Source: Actibacterium pelagium
Lineage (GTDB): Bacteria > Pseudomonadota > Alphaproteobacteria > Rhodobacterales > Rhodobacteraceae
DNA length: 64,000 nucleotides
Direction: 5' to 3'
NCBI RefSeq assembly: GCF_002285415.1
Contig: NZ_NSBU01000004.1
Coordinates: 908,501 to 972,500 of the forward strand
Shown: piece by piece, positions 16,421-26,398 of the stretch
Layout: each line of letters starts with the position of its first letter
How positions within the stretch are numbered: position 1 is the first letter of the stretch
Translations under genes and position numbers: made by a program
The notes under the pieces: model-generated
What the model saw: only the letters and a program-made list of their open reading frames with translations
Databases searched by the model: none
What the model was told of the DNA's origin: nothing

Positions 16421-18490
16421 TTAGCCGGCAATCAGCCCCATTTGCTCCAGCTTCAGGATGACCTGATGCGCGCAGTTGTCCACGTCGACGCCTTCGGTGT
16501 CTACGACCAGTTCCGCGTTGGTAGGCGCTTCATATGGGTCAGAGATGCCAGTGAACTCTTTGATCTTACCTTCACGCGCCAGCTTATAGAGGCCCTTGCG
16601 GTCGCGGCGTTCGCACTCCTCAAGAGACGTCGCAACGTGCACCTCGGTGAATGCGCCGTAGGCTTCAATCATCTCACGCACGGCACGGCGTGTGGCTGTG
16701 TAGGGCGCGATCGGAGCACAAATGGCGATGCCGCCATTTTTCGTGATCTCGGACGCGACATAGCCGATCCGCTTGATGTTGATGTCACGGTGCTCTTTTG
16801 AGAAGCCCAGTTCGGATGACAGGTGCTTCCGCACAACGTCGCCGTCCAGAAGGGTCACGGGGCGGCCGCCCATCTCCATCAGCTTGACCATCAGCGCATT
16901 GGCGATAGTCGACTTGCCCGAACCCGACAGACCGGTGAAGAAGACGGTGAAGCCTTGTTTCGCGCGGGCAGGGCGGGTGCGGCGCAGTTCATTCACGACC
17001 TCGGGGAACGAGAACCATTCAGGGATCTCAAGACCTTCGGCCAAACGACGGCGCAGTTCGGTGCCCGAGATGTTCAGGACAGTGACGCCGTCTTCAATCT
17101 CGTCCGCCGGTTCGTATTGGGCGCGCTCCTGCACGTAGACCATGTGTTTGAAGTCGACCATTTCGATGCCGATTTCATCTTGGTGGGCGCGGAACAGTTC
17201 TTGCGCGTCATAGGGGCCGTAGAAGTCTTCACCAGCAGAGTTCTTGCCGGGGCCCGCATGGTCGCGGCCAACGATGAAGTGGGTACAGCCGTGGTTTTTG
17301 CGGATTAGGCCGTGCCAGACAGCCTCTCGCGGGCCAGCCATACGCATCGCCAGGTTCAGCAGGCTCATAGAGGTGGTCGCTGCCGGGTACTTGTCCAGAA
17401 CCGCCTCATAGCAGCGGACGCGGGTGAAGTGGTCGACGTCACCGGGTTTGGTCATGCCGACAACGGGGTGGATCAACAGGTTGGCCTGTGCCTCTTTCGC
17501 GGCGCGGAAGGTTAGTTCCTGATGCGCGCGGTGCAGCGGGTTGCGGGTTTGGAACGCAACCACGCGGCGCCAACCCAGCTTGCGGAACAGGGCGCGCAGC
17601 TCGTTCGGTGTGTCGCGGCGACCGCGGAAGTCATAGTGGACAGGTTGCTGAATACCGGTGACCGGACCACCCAGATAGACCTTGCCCGCCACATTGTGCA
17701 GATAGTTGACGGCAGGGTGGGCCAGATCGTCGGCACCAAAAACCTTCTCGGCTTCGCGTGCTTTGTTCGGGGTCCAGCGGTCGGTGACCGTCATGGTGCC
17801 AAGGATCACGCCTTCCTGATCGCGCAGGGCAATGTCCTGACCCAGTTCAATGCTTTCGGCAAAGTCTTCTGAGACGTCCAGGGTGATGGGCATCGGCCAA
17901 AGGGAGCCGTCCGCAAGGCGCATGTTCTCGACCACGCTGTCATAGTCTTCTTCAGTTAGAAAACCCTTCAGCGGATTGAAGCCGCCGTTCATCAGAAGTT
18001 CCAGGTCGCAGATCTGGCGTGGGGTCAGGTCGTGGCTGACCAGGTCGGCGGCCTCGACTTTTAGCTTTTGGGCGCTGTCATAAGAGACAAACAGCTCCGG
18101 GATCGGAGACAGGTTCGATTCCATCGGGGAAGTCCTTTTTTGGAGGGCGAGCAATCCGCTCGTAGTGCCGGTCAATTCGGCATGAAGGGCGTCATATTCG
18201 GCCAGCTTGCTGGCCAGAAACTTGTCAGTCAGGCGCAGCTTTTCGGCGGCGCCCTTGGTGGTCAGCGCATAGGCAAAGCGCTGGCGGCGATCGGGACCGT
18301 CACGGTCAGAGACCGCGATCAGGCCCGCCTCGGTCGCCGCGCGTAGCTGCGCGTTGAGCCGCCCCAAAGACACGCCAAGCGCCTGCGCGATGACCCGCTG
18401 AGAGGCCTCTGGCGTCAGGTCAAGCCGATGCAGCAGGCGAAACAGGTCGTCGCCTTGGGGCATCGTTTGCTTTTGCGTGGTCGTGGTCAT
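16421..18490 (-). CDS. MarR-type winged helix fused to sulfate adenylyltransferase / APS kinase
   Basis: One uninterrupted 689-codon frame. Residues 1-110 resemble EPS-associated MarR-family regulators (RLLHRLDLTPEASQRVIAQALG, VSLGRLNAQLRAATEAGLI, YALTTKGAAEKLRLT, FLASKLAEYDALHAEL). Residues 123-510 are an ATP sulfurylase with RNPLHRAH at 316-323 and GRDHAGPG. Residues 520-689 are APS kinase with P-loop GLSGSGKST at 520-528, DGDVVRKHL and the ICAPIAPY loop. The enzyme part would turn sulfate and ATP into PAPS. An internal ATG at 18124 (MESNLSPIPELFVSYDSAQK) has an AAGGA SD 8 nt upstream and matches the usual start of this enzyme, so a shorter 567-aa enzyme may also be made. A palindrome lies just upstream of the 18490 start. 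Confidence 0.85.
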   Translation of the reverse strand: MTTTTQKQTMPQGDDLFRLLHRLDLTPEASQRVIAQALGVSLGRLNAQLRAATEAGLIAVSDRDGPDRRQRFAYALTTKGAAEKLRLTDKFLASKLAEYDALHAELTGTTSGLLALQKRTSPMESNLSPIPELFVSYDSAQKLKVEAADLVSHDLTPRQICDLELLMNGGFNPLKGFLTEEDYDSVVENMRLADGSLWPMPITLDVSEDFAESIELGQDIALRDQEGVILGTMTVTDRWTPNKAREAEKVFGADDLAHPAVNYLHNVAGKVYLGGPVTGIQQPVHYDFRGRRDTPNELRALFRKLGWRRVVAFQTRNPLHRAHQELTFRAAKEAQANLLIHPVVGMTKPGDVDHFTRVRCYEAVLDKYPAATTSMSLLNLAMRMAGPREAVWHGLIRKNHGCTHFIVGRDHAGPGKNSAGEDFYGPYDAQELFRAHQDEIGIEMVDFKHMVYVQERAQYEPADEIEDGVTVLNISGTELRRRLAEGLEIPEWFSFPEVVNELRRTRPARAKQGFTVFFTGLSGSGKSTIANALMVKLMEMGGRPVTLLDGDVVRKHLSSELGFSKEHRDINIKRIGYVASEITKNGGIAICAPIAPYTATRRAVREMIEAYGAFTEVHVATSLEECERRDRKGLYKLAREGKIKEFTGISDPYEAPTNAELVVDTEGVDVDNCAHQVILKLEQMGLIAG

Positions 18491-18507
18491 CTGCTTGACT
18501 CAAAGTG

Positions 18508-18523
18508 TGTTCACGAATGAACA
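18508..18523. promoter_or_regulatory. Palindrome upstream of the winged-helix-Sat-CysC gene
   Basis: TGTTCA and TGAACA are perfect inverted arms with a 4-nt spacer, 18-33 nt before the start codon at 18490. Position and symmetry fit an operator, possibly bound by the gene's own N-terminal winged helix. This is inference from position only. Confidence 0.4.
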
Positions 18524-18660
18524 GATCGCACAGAATGCTGCAAAAGCAAACAAATTTCCGCCCTGCTCGACGTTTCGAAGCAACATTTAGGAAAAGATTT
18601 TAAACAATTTGTAAATGTTGGACGGCTGTTGTTAACGGCTCTGCTGGCGTGGTCCAAAAT

Positions 18661-18694
18661 AAAGCGGTGGCAAATTCACATTTGCCACCGCTTT
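18661..18694 (-). terminator. Terminator hairpin downstream of trxB
   Basis: AAAGCGGTGGCAAAT and ATTTGCCACCGCTTT form a perfect 15-bp stem with a 4-nt loop. Leftward it is followed by ATTTTGG, so it should end the trxB transcript. Confidence 0.8.
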
Positions 18695-18731
18695 GAACGT
18701 CTTTTGTGAATTTGTCGTTTGGACGACTAGA

Positions 18732-19796
<1,065 letters not shown>

Positions 19797-19904
19797 TCAT
19801 CCTGCCGGTCTACGTTGAAAAAATTGTTGCGTGATATTGAAATAATATTGCGCAGCGAGGGCTTAGAACATAAGTTGCGCTAAAACGAACAGGATTCCTT
19901 ACAA

Positions 19905-20405
19905 ATGGCCAGTACCAAGCTTGACCCGATTGATCGCAAGATTCTTGCGGAGCTTCAGGCGGACGGACGTATGACGAACGTCGAGCTTGCCAAGCGTGTC
20001 GGAATCTCGGCGCCCCCGTGTTTGCGGCGTGTGCGCACCCTAGAAGAGCAGGGGTACATACGCGGGTATCATGCCGATGTCGATAGCCGCGCCTTGGGAT
20101 TCGAGGTGCAGGTTTTCGCGATGGTCGGCCTGATGAGCCAGGCCGAGATCGACCTGTCGGCATTTGAAGAGCGTTGCCGGGACTGGCCGCTTGTCCGCGA
20201 ATGCCACATGTTGAATGGTGAGGTGGATTTCGTGCTGAAATGCGCCGCGCCCGATCTGTCGACTTTCCAGACCTTCCTGACCGAAGAACTTACCGCTGCG
20301 GACAACGTCGCGAGCGTTAAGACCTCGCTGGTCATTCGCTGCGCGAAGGACCTGCCCGGTGTGCCGTTTGAAGTTCTCGAAGAACGTTTGGAACGCGACG
20401 CTTAA
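19905..20405 (+). CDS. Lrp/AsnC-family transcriptional regulator
   Basis: Encodes 166 aa. The N-terminal winged helix (LDPIDRKILAELQADGRMTNVELAKRVGISAPPCLRRVRTLEEQG) is followed by a C-terminal RAM domain with HMLNGEVDFVLKCAAPDL and VKTSLVIRCAKDLPGVPF. Such proteins are octameric amino-acid-responsive regulators. It may regulate the divergent trxB or distant genes; nothing in the sequence identifies the effector. Its stop codon lies in an inverted repeat shared with the convergent Hint-domain gene. Confidence 0.9.
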   Translation: MASTKLDPIDRKILAELQADGRMTNVELAKRVGISAPPCLRRVRTLEEQGYIRGYHADVDSRALGFEVQVFAMVGLMSQAEIDLSAFEERCRDWPLVRECHMLNGEVDFVLKCAAPDLSTFQTFLTEELTAADNVASVKTSLVIRCAKDLPGVPFEVLEERLERDA

Positions 20406-20420
20406 GCCTTAGCTTAAGCG
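20399..20420. repeat. Inverted repeat over the stop codons of two convergent genes
   Basis: CGCTTAAG and CTTAAGCG are perfect 8-nt arms around 6 nt. Both the Lrp stop and the Hint-gene stop lie within it. Each end lacks a T-run, so it is at most a weak terminator. Confidence 0.5.
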
Positions 20421-21197
20421 CAGGTTTTCCACTTCGAACCGTGTCAGTCGGGGTTCCGGCTGTGGCCCGAAGTCTTCCATTGACCGGATATGCGGGAACA
20501 GGCTTAGGAAGCGCGCCTTGGTTTCGGTGTTCATCAGCATCTCGGCTTGCTGTCCGGGGTGGTAGCTTTCGACCTCCAGCCCATTGGCGCGCAGGATCTG
20601 CTGTCCATAGAAGCCAAGATGGAACAGGCGAACAGATGACGCCGGGCGGACGGACAACATGGATTCGTCATCAATAAAGGCGCGAGCCGGGGCAAATCCG
20701 GCATCGGTGCCCAGCAATTCCTGACAACCAGCGTGACGGTACAGAAGGCGTGCGCCGCTGCCCAGAAGCAAGTCTTGGCTGGGGCGATCAAACCCCCAAC
20801 TGCCTGCGGTGATCCGCATCAGTTTGCAGGGGTCCTTGGGTCCGTCCTCGGACCAAGGCAGAACCGACATAGAGCCGACCCACAGAACGGTTTGCAGCCC
20901 GGCTTCGGTTTCGACCTTCAGTCCGGGGTAGATGTCTTCGATCGCCAGCATGCCGCGATCGGTCTGAAACAGGGTGCCATGGGCAAATGCGCTGAAGGCC
21001 TCTTCGAACTGAGGCGTAGCAGGTGCCACGCGGGACACATCTGCGGCATAGCCTTCCTCTGTCAGATAGGAAATCTCGTACCGGCGAGAAATAGCGCGCG
21101 GGCGGTCGGCGCGTTGTAGGGGCAGAACCTGACCTTCGGACCTGTGTCGAAGTTGGGTTTGGTCCGCATCAATTGCGGGCGCGTTCTGCTGGTTCAT
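20409..21197 (-). CDS. Degenerate Hint-domain protein
   Basis: Encodes 262 aa. Residues about 70-220 follow the Hedgehog/intein (Hint_2) pattern: AFAHGTLFQTDRGMLAIEDIYPGLKVETEAGLQTVLWVGS, then LLLGSGARLLYRH and ARAFIDDESM. The cysteine that normally precedes the GTL segment is replaced by alanine-phenylalanine-alanine, and the usual histidine before the R-L-L segment is missing, so autoprocessing is unlikely. No signal peptide. Related Hint_2 proteins are numerous in Rhodobacterales and of unknown role. It lies 97 nt downstream of a 31-aa gene on the same strand. Confidence 0.65.
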   Translation of the reverse strand: MNQQNAPAIDADQTQLRHRSEGQVLPLQRADRPRAISRRYEISYLTEEGYAADVSRVAPATPQFEEAFSAFAHGTLFQTDRGMLAIEDIYPGLKVETEAGLQTVLWVGSMSVLPWSEDGPKDPCKLMRITAGSWGFDRPSQDLLLGSGARLLYRHAGCQELLGTDAGFAPARAFIDDESMLSVRPASSVRLFHLGFYGQQILRANGLEVESYHPGQQAEMLMNTETKARFLSLFPHIRSMEDFGPQPEPRLTRFEVENLRLS

Positions 21198-21293
21198 CTG
21201 ACCGCCTTTCTTTTACTTGTACCATCACATCGGGCACGCCCGACGACACATTTACTCGGCAGGAATCCCGCCTGACTTATTACTTTGCCCGGA

Positions 21294-21389
21294 TCAGGTT
21301 TTGCCTTGTCGCGCTTTTGCCCAGGGCATGACCGGTGCCTCGGTGCGGGTGAGCTTGAGAAGGGACTGCAGCCAACGTCGTTGTGTCAT
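21294..21389 (-). CDS. 31-aa small basic protein
   Basis: A 31-codon frame starting MTQRRWLQSLLKLTRTEAPV and continuing MPWAKARQGKT. GAGG lies 6 nt before the ATG, an ideal spacing. From memory, similar small proteins with an N-terminal RRW-LKS/LQS segment and an MPW-A/E-R-G-like motif occur widely in Rhodobacterales; I cannot confirm this here. It is basic and amphipathic with no membrane segment. It lies between pgeF and the Hint gene, all on the minus strand. Function unknown. Confidence 0.55.
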   Translation of the reverse strand: MTQRRWLQSLLKLTRTEAPVMPWAKARQGKT

Positions 21390-21523
21390 GCGTTTCCTCT
21401 ATCGCAATGTTCCGCAAAATGGCCGCTTCTGATGGCGACCTGCTGTTGGGCACAGAGGTTTGCATCCCATTACGGCCCGTTCATGGCCGAGATGGTGTCA
21501 AATGCGGCAAAGCTGTGACGGTT

Positions 21524-22282
21524 TTACAGGCCGATGGCCGAGATTAGCCGACCATAGTCGGCCTCGCCTTGATGCGTGCTGCGACGGAAGGAATAGAAAC
21601 GGTCGGGATCGGAGTAGGTGCAATGGCCGATCCATTCGGCTGTGCCGACTCCGGCCTTGTTCAAGCAGAACAGCCCGAAAGAGGGCAGATCGAACTGAGC
21701 CTTATCCCCATCACCGTCTGTGAAGAATCGGGCATAGTCCGGGTCTTCCTGAAGGAAACGGTCAAGGAATTCGGGGCCGACCTCATACGCGCGCTGGCTA
21801 ATGGTCGGGCCAATTGCTGCGTTGATCGCCTCGCGCTTGGCACCCAGGGCGACCATCGCGTCAACGGTCGCCTCGATCACCCCGTCCAACGCACCGCGCC
21901 AGCCCGCGTGGGCCGCACCAATCACGCCGTTCTCTGGGTCCGCGAAAAGGACCGGCTGACAATCCGCTGTCAGAACGCCAAGGGTTACTCCGGGGGTCGC
22001 GGTAACAAGCCCGTCAGCCTTGGCGCCGGACAGGTCGCTGTCGGATGTCACGGTGACAACATCGGCGGAATGGACTTGATAGACAGTCGTCAGGCCTGTT
22101 CCCCCCGCATTCATGGCCTTCGCGACCCGGTCGCGGTTGATCGCGACAATGTCGCTTTGATCAGAAGAGCCTTGCCCGCAATTCAGCCCGCGGAACACGC
22201 CGGAAGAGGCGCCGCCCTTACGGGTAAAGAACCCGTGGCGCACAGGTGAAAGAGCGTCGGAGTAAAGGATCTCGAGCGTCAT
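21524..22282 (-). CDS. pgeF: Laccase-domain purine nucleoside phosphorylase (YfiH/PgeF family)
   Basis: Encodes 252 aa. GFFTRKGGASSGVFRGLN, QVHSADVV, the LTADCQPVLFADP segment and AAHAGWRGALDGV carry the conserved His/Cys metal-binding set of the family, which has adenosine phosphorylase/deaminase activity and has been linked to editing of peptidoglycan precursors. The start overlaps the stop of the midA-like gene by 4 nt (ATGA), so it is translated from the same message as lgt and midA. Confidence 0.88.
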   Translation of the reverse strand: MTLEILYSDALSPVRHGFFTRKGGASSGVFRGLNCGQGSSDQSDIVAINRDRVAKAMNAGGTGLTTVYQVHSADVVTVTSDSDLSGAKADGLVTATPGVTLGVLTADCQPVLFADPENGVIGAAHAGWRGALDGVIEATVDAMVALGAKREAINAAIGPTISQRAYEVGPEFLDRFLQEDPDYARFFTDGDGDKAQFDLPSFGLFCLNKAGVGTAEWIGHCTYSDPDRFYSFRRSTHQGEADYGRLISAIGL

Positions 22283-23346
22283 AGGTCAAATCCCGGTGGG
22301 GGTGGCGCGTCTCTTGGGTAAAGAGCAATCGTCTTGAATAGGTTTCCCATTTCCTGCGGGTGGGTCAAGCGCCGATGCGCGGCAATGTGGGATTCCAGCG
22401 CATCACCAGCCAGTTTCTGGGCAAGCTGTTGCGCACGTGGGGTGATGCCAAGGCGTTCAAGCAAGACACCCTGCGGGGTCATTGCGGTGTGGTTGACCGA
22501 GACGTCAGCCAGCGCGAGCACCTCGAAATCGACATGGGCGGTCAGGTCTGCCTCGCCGGGGTTGGCTAGCGGGTCTTCGGGTTGGTGATCACGTAGCGCT
22601 TGCAGCGTGTCACCCAGTGAGTGCCAGTCACCATAATCAATTAAGATTGCACAGCCCCCGTTATCAGCAATGCGCGCACCGATGGCCTGAACGATCGGGG
22701 CTGCGGCGGGGCAAGTCTCGACAATCTGGCCGGGCTGCGTATCCGCCAACCGGTGATCCAGCAACGCAATCGGGGCAGGGGAGGACAGCCCCATGGCCAG
22801 AGTGGTGTCCTGAAGGCCAACCATACGCTCACGCCAGCCTTTTTCGTCACGCTGGAACTGGCGGATGGGCAGGGCGTCGAAGAACTCATTCGCTACTAGA
22901 AACAGCGGCTGGTCATTGGGCAGGGCTTGGGCGTCGTCCAGCCAGGTCACCGGGTGATCGCCAAGTGTTTGGCGCTGGACCTTGCGCAAAGTCGGCGACG
23001 CCTCGATCAGGTGAACTCGTGCGGCTTCGACGAACCCCGGAACGGCTTTGGCGATCCGCAGGATATCGGACATCAGCGTTCCGCGACCGGGTCCGATCTC
23101 GGCAAGTGTAAAGGCCTTCGGGCTTCCTTGATCCATCCACGTCTGGGCAAGGCAAAGGCCCAGCATCTCGCCAAACATCTGACTGATTTCGGGGGCGGTG
23201 GTGAAGTCTCCGCCCGCGCCGAAAGGGTCGCGCGTCGAATAGTATCCGTGTTCGGGATGCAAAAGGCATTCGGCCATATAATCCGCGACAGAGATCGGCC
23301 CGGTCTGGGCGATCCGTCGCGAAAGGATTTCGGCCAAGGGTGTCAT
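22279..23346 (-). CDS. SAM-dependent methyltransferase, MidA/NDUFAF7 family
   Basis: Encodes 355 aa. The family start [43 protein letters not shown] is followed by the SAM motif [46 protein letters not shown] and LIDYGDW. Mitochondrial relatives methylate an arginine in complex I; the bacterial role is not settled. It overlaps lgt and pgeF by 4 nt each, giving a tight three-gene operon. Confidence 0.88.
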   Translation of the reverse strand: MTPLAEILSRRIAQTGPISVADYMAECLLHPEHGYYSTRDPFGAGGDFTTAPEISQMFGEMLGLCLAQTWMDQGSPKAFTLAEIGPGRGTLMSDILRIAKAVPGFVEAARVHLIEASPTLRKVQRQTLGDHPVTWLDDAQALPNDQPLFLVANEFFDALPIRQFQRDEKGWRERMVGLQDTTLAMGLSSPAPIALLDHRLADTQPGQIVETCPAAAPIVQAIGARIADNGGCAILIDYGDWHSLGDTLQALRDHQPEDPLANPGEADLTAHVDFEVLALADVSVNHTAMTPQGVLLERLGITPRAQQLAQKLAGDALESHIAAHRRLTHPQEMGNLFKTIALYPRDAPPPPGFDL

Positions 23347-24239
23347 TCGGCTTGGGCCTTACGGCGCGCGATCAGAACGAAGGTGATACCAATTGCGATC
23401 ATCGGCAATGACAAGAGCTGTCCCATGGTGACGCCGACGCCGCCAAACTGGATCACGAAACCCATGGGGTTTTCTGGCGTGATGAAGTGAAAGTCTGCTT
23501 GGCGGAAGTATTCCACAAAGAACCGCGCCATGCCGTAGCCGATGAAAAAGGCCCCGGCCACCATGCCCGGCGTCTTCAGCCAACCGCGGCGATAGATCAG
23601 GAACAGCAGGACGATGCCAAGCAGCAAACCTTCTAGGCCTGCTTCATACAGTTGCGACGGGTGGCGGGCGCAAGGCACCTGATCCCAACCCGGACAGTGC
23701 TGGGCCAGATCGCTTGGGAAGACCACAGCCCATGGAAGGTCACTTGGTCGGCCCCACAGCTCTTCATTGACGAAGTTCGCGATACGCCCAAACAACAGGC
23801 CCGGGGGCGTTGCCATCGCCAGCGCGTCACTGGCCGACAAAAGCGCGATCTGGTGCTTTCGGCAAAACAAAAAGAGCGCGACCATCACCCCGATCAGCCC
23901 ACCGTGGAAAGCCATGCCGCCTTGCCAGACCATCGGAATCTCGATCGGGTTCGCCAGATAATAGGCGGGTTTGTAGAACAGAACGAAGCCAAGCCGCCCG
24001 CCAAAGATCACCCCAAGGATCACCCAGGTTAGCAACTCTTCCACCTGTTCGGCGGTCATCGGTGGCTTGCCGCCCGGCCACAGCCGTTCGGTCCGAACCA
24101 GCCGAACCACCAGCCGCCAACCCAGAACCAGACCTACAATATAGGCCAATGCGTACCAGCGAAGTGCGAACTCCATCCCGAACAACGGGATCGAAAAGAC
24201 TTCAGAGCTTATCTCGGGGAATTGTAAAACCGCCTGCAT
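23343..24239 (-). CDS. lgt: Prolipoprotein diacylglyceryl transferase
   Basis: Encodes 298 aa from the ATG at 24239, with GAGG 5 nt upstream; the longer frame antisense to ubiK is not real. About seven membrane segments, with the family landmarks [16 protein letters not shown], the HGGLIG motif, and [25 protein letters not shown]. It transfers diacylglycerol from phosphatidylglycerol to the lipobox cysteine of prolipoproteins. First gene of the lgt-midA-pgeF operon, divergent from ubiK. Confidence 0.95.
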   Translation of the reverse strand: MQAVLQFPEISSEVFSIPLFGMEFALRWYALAYIVGLVLGWRLVVRLVRTERLWPGGKPPMTAEQVEELLTWVILGVIFGGRLGFVLFYKPAYYLANPIEIPMVWQGGMAFHGGLIGVMVALFLFCRKHQIALLSASDALAMATPPGLLFGRIANFVNEELWGRPSDLPWAVVFPSDLAQHCPGWDQVPCARHPSQLYEAGLEGLLLGIVLLFLIYRRGWLKTPGMVAGAFFIGYGMARFFVEYFRQADFHFITPENPMGFVIQFGGVGVTMGQLLSLPMIAIGITFVLIARRKAQAE

Positions 24240-24334
24240 ATCTGCCTCTTGCCGTGGGATCTGCGACGAAGTCAACCTTGTGTCTTGTCGCCCATACGCC
24301 CATATAGGGCGCGAATGTAACGGCGGAGGATCAA

Positions 24335-24586
24335 ATGCAAAGCCGCAACAAGTTTTTCGAAGATATGTCGCAACTGATGACCAACGCCATGGGCGTGGCG
24401 CAGGGCGCCAAGGATGAGGCCGAGAATGCCTTTGCCTCGATGTTGGATCGCTGGCTGGCCGATCGCGATTTCGTGACACGCGAAGAATTTGACGCTGTCC
24501 GCGCCATGGCGCAGAAAGCGCGCGAAGAGAACGAAGCGCTTAAGGCCCGTCTGGATGCGCTGGAGGCCGAACAGGATCAGGCCTGA
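24335..24586 (+). CDS. ubiK: UbiK-type ubiquinone biosynthesis accessory factor
   Basis: Encodes 83 aa. A short membrane-active N-terminal helix ([19 protein letters not shown]) is followed by [38 protein letters not shown], a coiled coil that trimerises in BMFP/UbiK proteins. UbiK assists the ubiquinone biosynthesis complex in E. coli. Normal length. It is divergent from lgt and followed by its own terminator. Confidence 0.85.
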   Translation: MQSRNKFFEDMSQLMTNAMGVAQGAKDEAENAFASMLDRWLADRDFVTREEFDAVRAMAQKAREENEALKARLDALEAEQDQA

Positions 24587-24616
24587 GCCTGACGATTTGG
24601 TCTCAATTTGAATGAA

Positions 24617-24651
24617 AAAGCCCGCGGCCCGAACTGGGGTTCGCGGGCTTT
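24617..24651 (+). terminator. Intrinsic terminator of ubiK
   Basis: AAAGCCCGCG and CGCGGGCTTT form a 10-bp stem with a 14-15 nt loop, followed by a weak T-rich tail. Confidence 0.75.
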
Positions 24652-24851
24652 GCTTTCTGTGCAAATTTTAGTGGCAGTGTGCGACTTACCCACAACTTCC
24701 TGCAGGTCCCCACAAAATAAAGCTTTACAGGTCCACGTCTTTGCGCCCACCATATCTAGTATGGAGTGGCATAAAAACCCGCCGCTTCTAGAGCAGGCAC
24801 CTAGGCCTTGCGGCGCTGCCACCCGCTTGGCCCTACAATGAGAGGCCGGGC

Positions 24852-25355
24852 ATGACTATTACAGAAGACTACCTTCAGACCGAAGAGCTGCACCCCATCG
24901 ATATTGTCGAACACCTCGCCGAATATAACGAGTGGGATTTCGACCGGGTGGCCGATGACCAGATCGCGATGGCGGTCGAAGGTCAGTGGCGTACCTATTC
25001 GATCACGTTGGCGTGGTCTGGATATGATGAAACGCTGCGGATGATCTGCACCTTCGAGATGGAGCCGCCACAAGAACGGATGGCTGAAATCTATGAAGCG
25101 CTGAACCTTGCCAATGACAAATGCTGGGCCGGGGGTTTCGCTTATTGGGAAGCGCAGAAGCTGATGACCTATCGTTACGGTCTGGTGCTGTCGGGCGGGC
25201 AATTGGCCACGCCGGAACAGATTGACCGGCTAATTGGCGCAGCGGTTGGCGCGTCTGAACGCTTTTATCCAGCGTTCCAGCTGGTGGCGTGGGCCAACCA
25301 GACGCCTGAAGAGGCGATGGATGTCGCCATGACAGAGGCCTACGGTACAGCCTAA
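24852..25355 (+). CDS. YbjN domain-containing protein
   Basis: Encodes 167 aa, acidic and soluble. The pattern HPIDIVEHLAEYNEWDFDRVADDQIAMAVEGQW, ICTFEMEPP and LNLANDKCWAGGFAYW is that of the YbjN family, structurally like the type III secretion chaperone fold. Function is poorly defined. In many Rhodobacterales it precedes proC; here csaA follows 46 nt later on the same strand. Confidence 0.85.
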   Translation: MTITEDYLQTEELHPIDIVEHLAEYNEWDFDRVADDQIAMAVEGQWRTYSITLAWSGYDETLRMICTFEMEPPQERMAEIYEALNLANDKCWAGGFAYWEAQKLMTYRYGLVLSGGQLATPEQIDRLIGAAVGASERFYPAFQLVAWANQTPEEAMDVAMTEAYGTA

Positions 25356-25401
25356 GCGGCACCTGCCTTGACGGGCCAAGATACCGGGGCATAGTCCCGG
25401 T

Positions 25402-25740
25402 ATGGACCAGATTACGTTTGATGACTTTTTGAAAGTCGATATCCGGGTTGGCACCGTTGTGCGTGCCGAACCCTTCCCCGAAGCCCGCAAGCCCGCGATC
25501 AAATTGTGGATCGATTTTGGCGAGGAAATTGGGGAGAAGAAAAGCTCTGCCCAGATCACGAAATACTATGACCCCGAGACGCTTGTTGGGAAACAAGTCA
25601 TAGGCGTCGTGAATTTTCCGCCTCGCCAGATCGGTCCTGTCAAATCCGAGGTGCTTGTTCTGGGTCTTTCCGACGGGGAAGATGGGATCGTTCTTCTGTC
25701 ACCGGATCAGGCGGTGCCTGACGGTGGGCGGATGCATTGA
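25402..25740 (+). CDS. csaA: CsaA-like tRNA-binding / chaperone protein
   Basis: Encodes 112 aa forming a single EMAP/OB-fold tRNA-binding domain: [65 protein letters not shown]. CsaA dimers bind tRNA and have been reported as secretion chaperones. Length is typical. Confidence 0.9.
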   Translation: MDQITFDDFLKVDIRVGTVVRAEPFPEARKPAIKLWIDFGEEIGEKKSSAQITKYYDPETLVGKQVIGVVNFPPRQIGPVKSEVLVLGLSDGEDGIVLLSPDQAVPDGGRMH

Positions 25741-25819
25741 TGCCACGAGTTCTTGTGTCGCTTTCCTTGCAGCCTGACGAGAACCAAGCGCTCTCCAGCA
25801 TAGGTGCCCCGAACGCGGT

Positions 25820-26398
25820 CTAATCCCCGACAGCTTCGCGCCAATGACGGCGGCAAAGCGAGACATAGGTTTCGTTGCCGCCAATCTGCACCTGTGCACC
25901 GTCCAGAAGCACCTCGCCGTTTTCATCCTGCCGAACCACCATCGTAGCTTTCTTTCCGCAGTGGCAGATGGTGCGCACCTCACGCATTTCATCGGCCAGG
26001 GCTAGCAGGGCAGCGGAACCGGGGAAAAGCTCTCCGCGGAAGTCGACGCGCAGGCCATAGCACATGACGGGCACTTTCAGGTCGTCAACCACCCGCGCCA
26101 GCTGCCAGACCTGATTCTTAGTCAGGAATTGCGCCTCATCTATGAACACGCAAGCGCAGGGACCGTCAGACAGGCGCTGCGCGATCTTTTGATAAAGGTC
26201 GCTGGTGGAATCATATGTGTCGGCATCGGCGCTGATGCCAATCCGCGACGCAACCTGTCCTTCGCCGGCCCGGTCGTCAAAGCGGGCGGTCAGCACGTAG
26301 GTCTGCATTCCGCGTTCGACATAGTTGTGTGACGCTTGCAGCAAAATCGTCGATTTTCCTGCGTTCATGGTAGAATAGTGGAAATAAAGCTTGGCCAT
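25820..26398 (-). CDS. tdk: Thymidine kinase
   Basis: Encodes 192 aa. P-loop FHYSTMNAGKSTILLQA, Walker B CVFIDEAQFL, the base-lid CYGLRVDFRGELFPGS and zinc ligands in CHCGKKATMVVR and YVSLCRRHW are present. It phosphorylates thymidine in the salvage route. Convergent with csaA; its upstream side faces a hairpin-dense intergenic region. Confidence 0.95.
   Translation of the reverse strand: MAKLYFHYSTMNAGKSTILLQASHNYVERGMQTYVLTARFDDRAGEGQVASRIGISADADTYDSTSDLYQKIAQRLSDGPCACVFIDEAQFLTKNQVWQLARVVDDLKVPVMCYGLRVDFRGELFPGSAALLALADEMREVRTICHCGKKATMVVRQDENGEVLLDGAQVQIGGNETYVSLCRRHWREAVGD

Noticed and set aside
16421..18490. Two separate genes (MarR regulator and Sat-CysC)
   Set aside because: No stop codon separates the parts in this sequence, so I report one frame, while noting the internal start at 18124 and the need to exclude a sequencing error.
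21270..21400. TPP riboswitch on the minus strand
   Set aside because: ACCTGATCCGGG resembles the 3' thi-box, but the CTGAGA box is absent and the string lies at the end of the 31-aa gene.
25740..25823. 27-aa frame overlapping the csaA stop (ATG in TGATG)
   Set aside because: No likeness to any family, and it ends inside the convergent tdk gene; the overlap alone is weak support.
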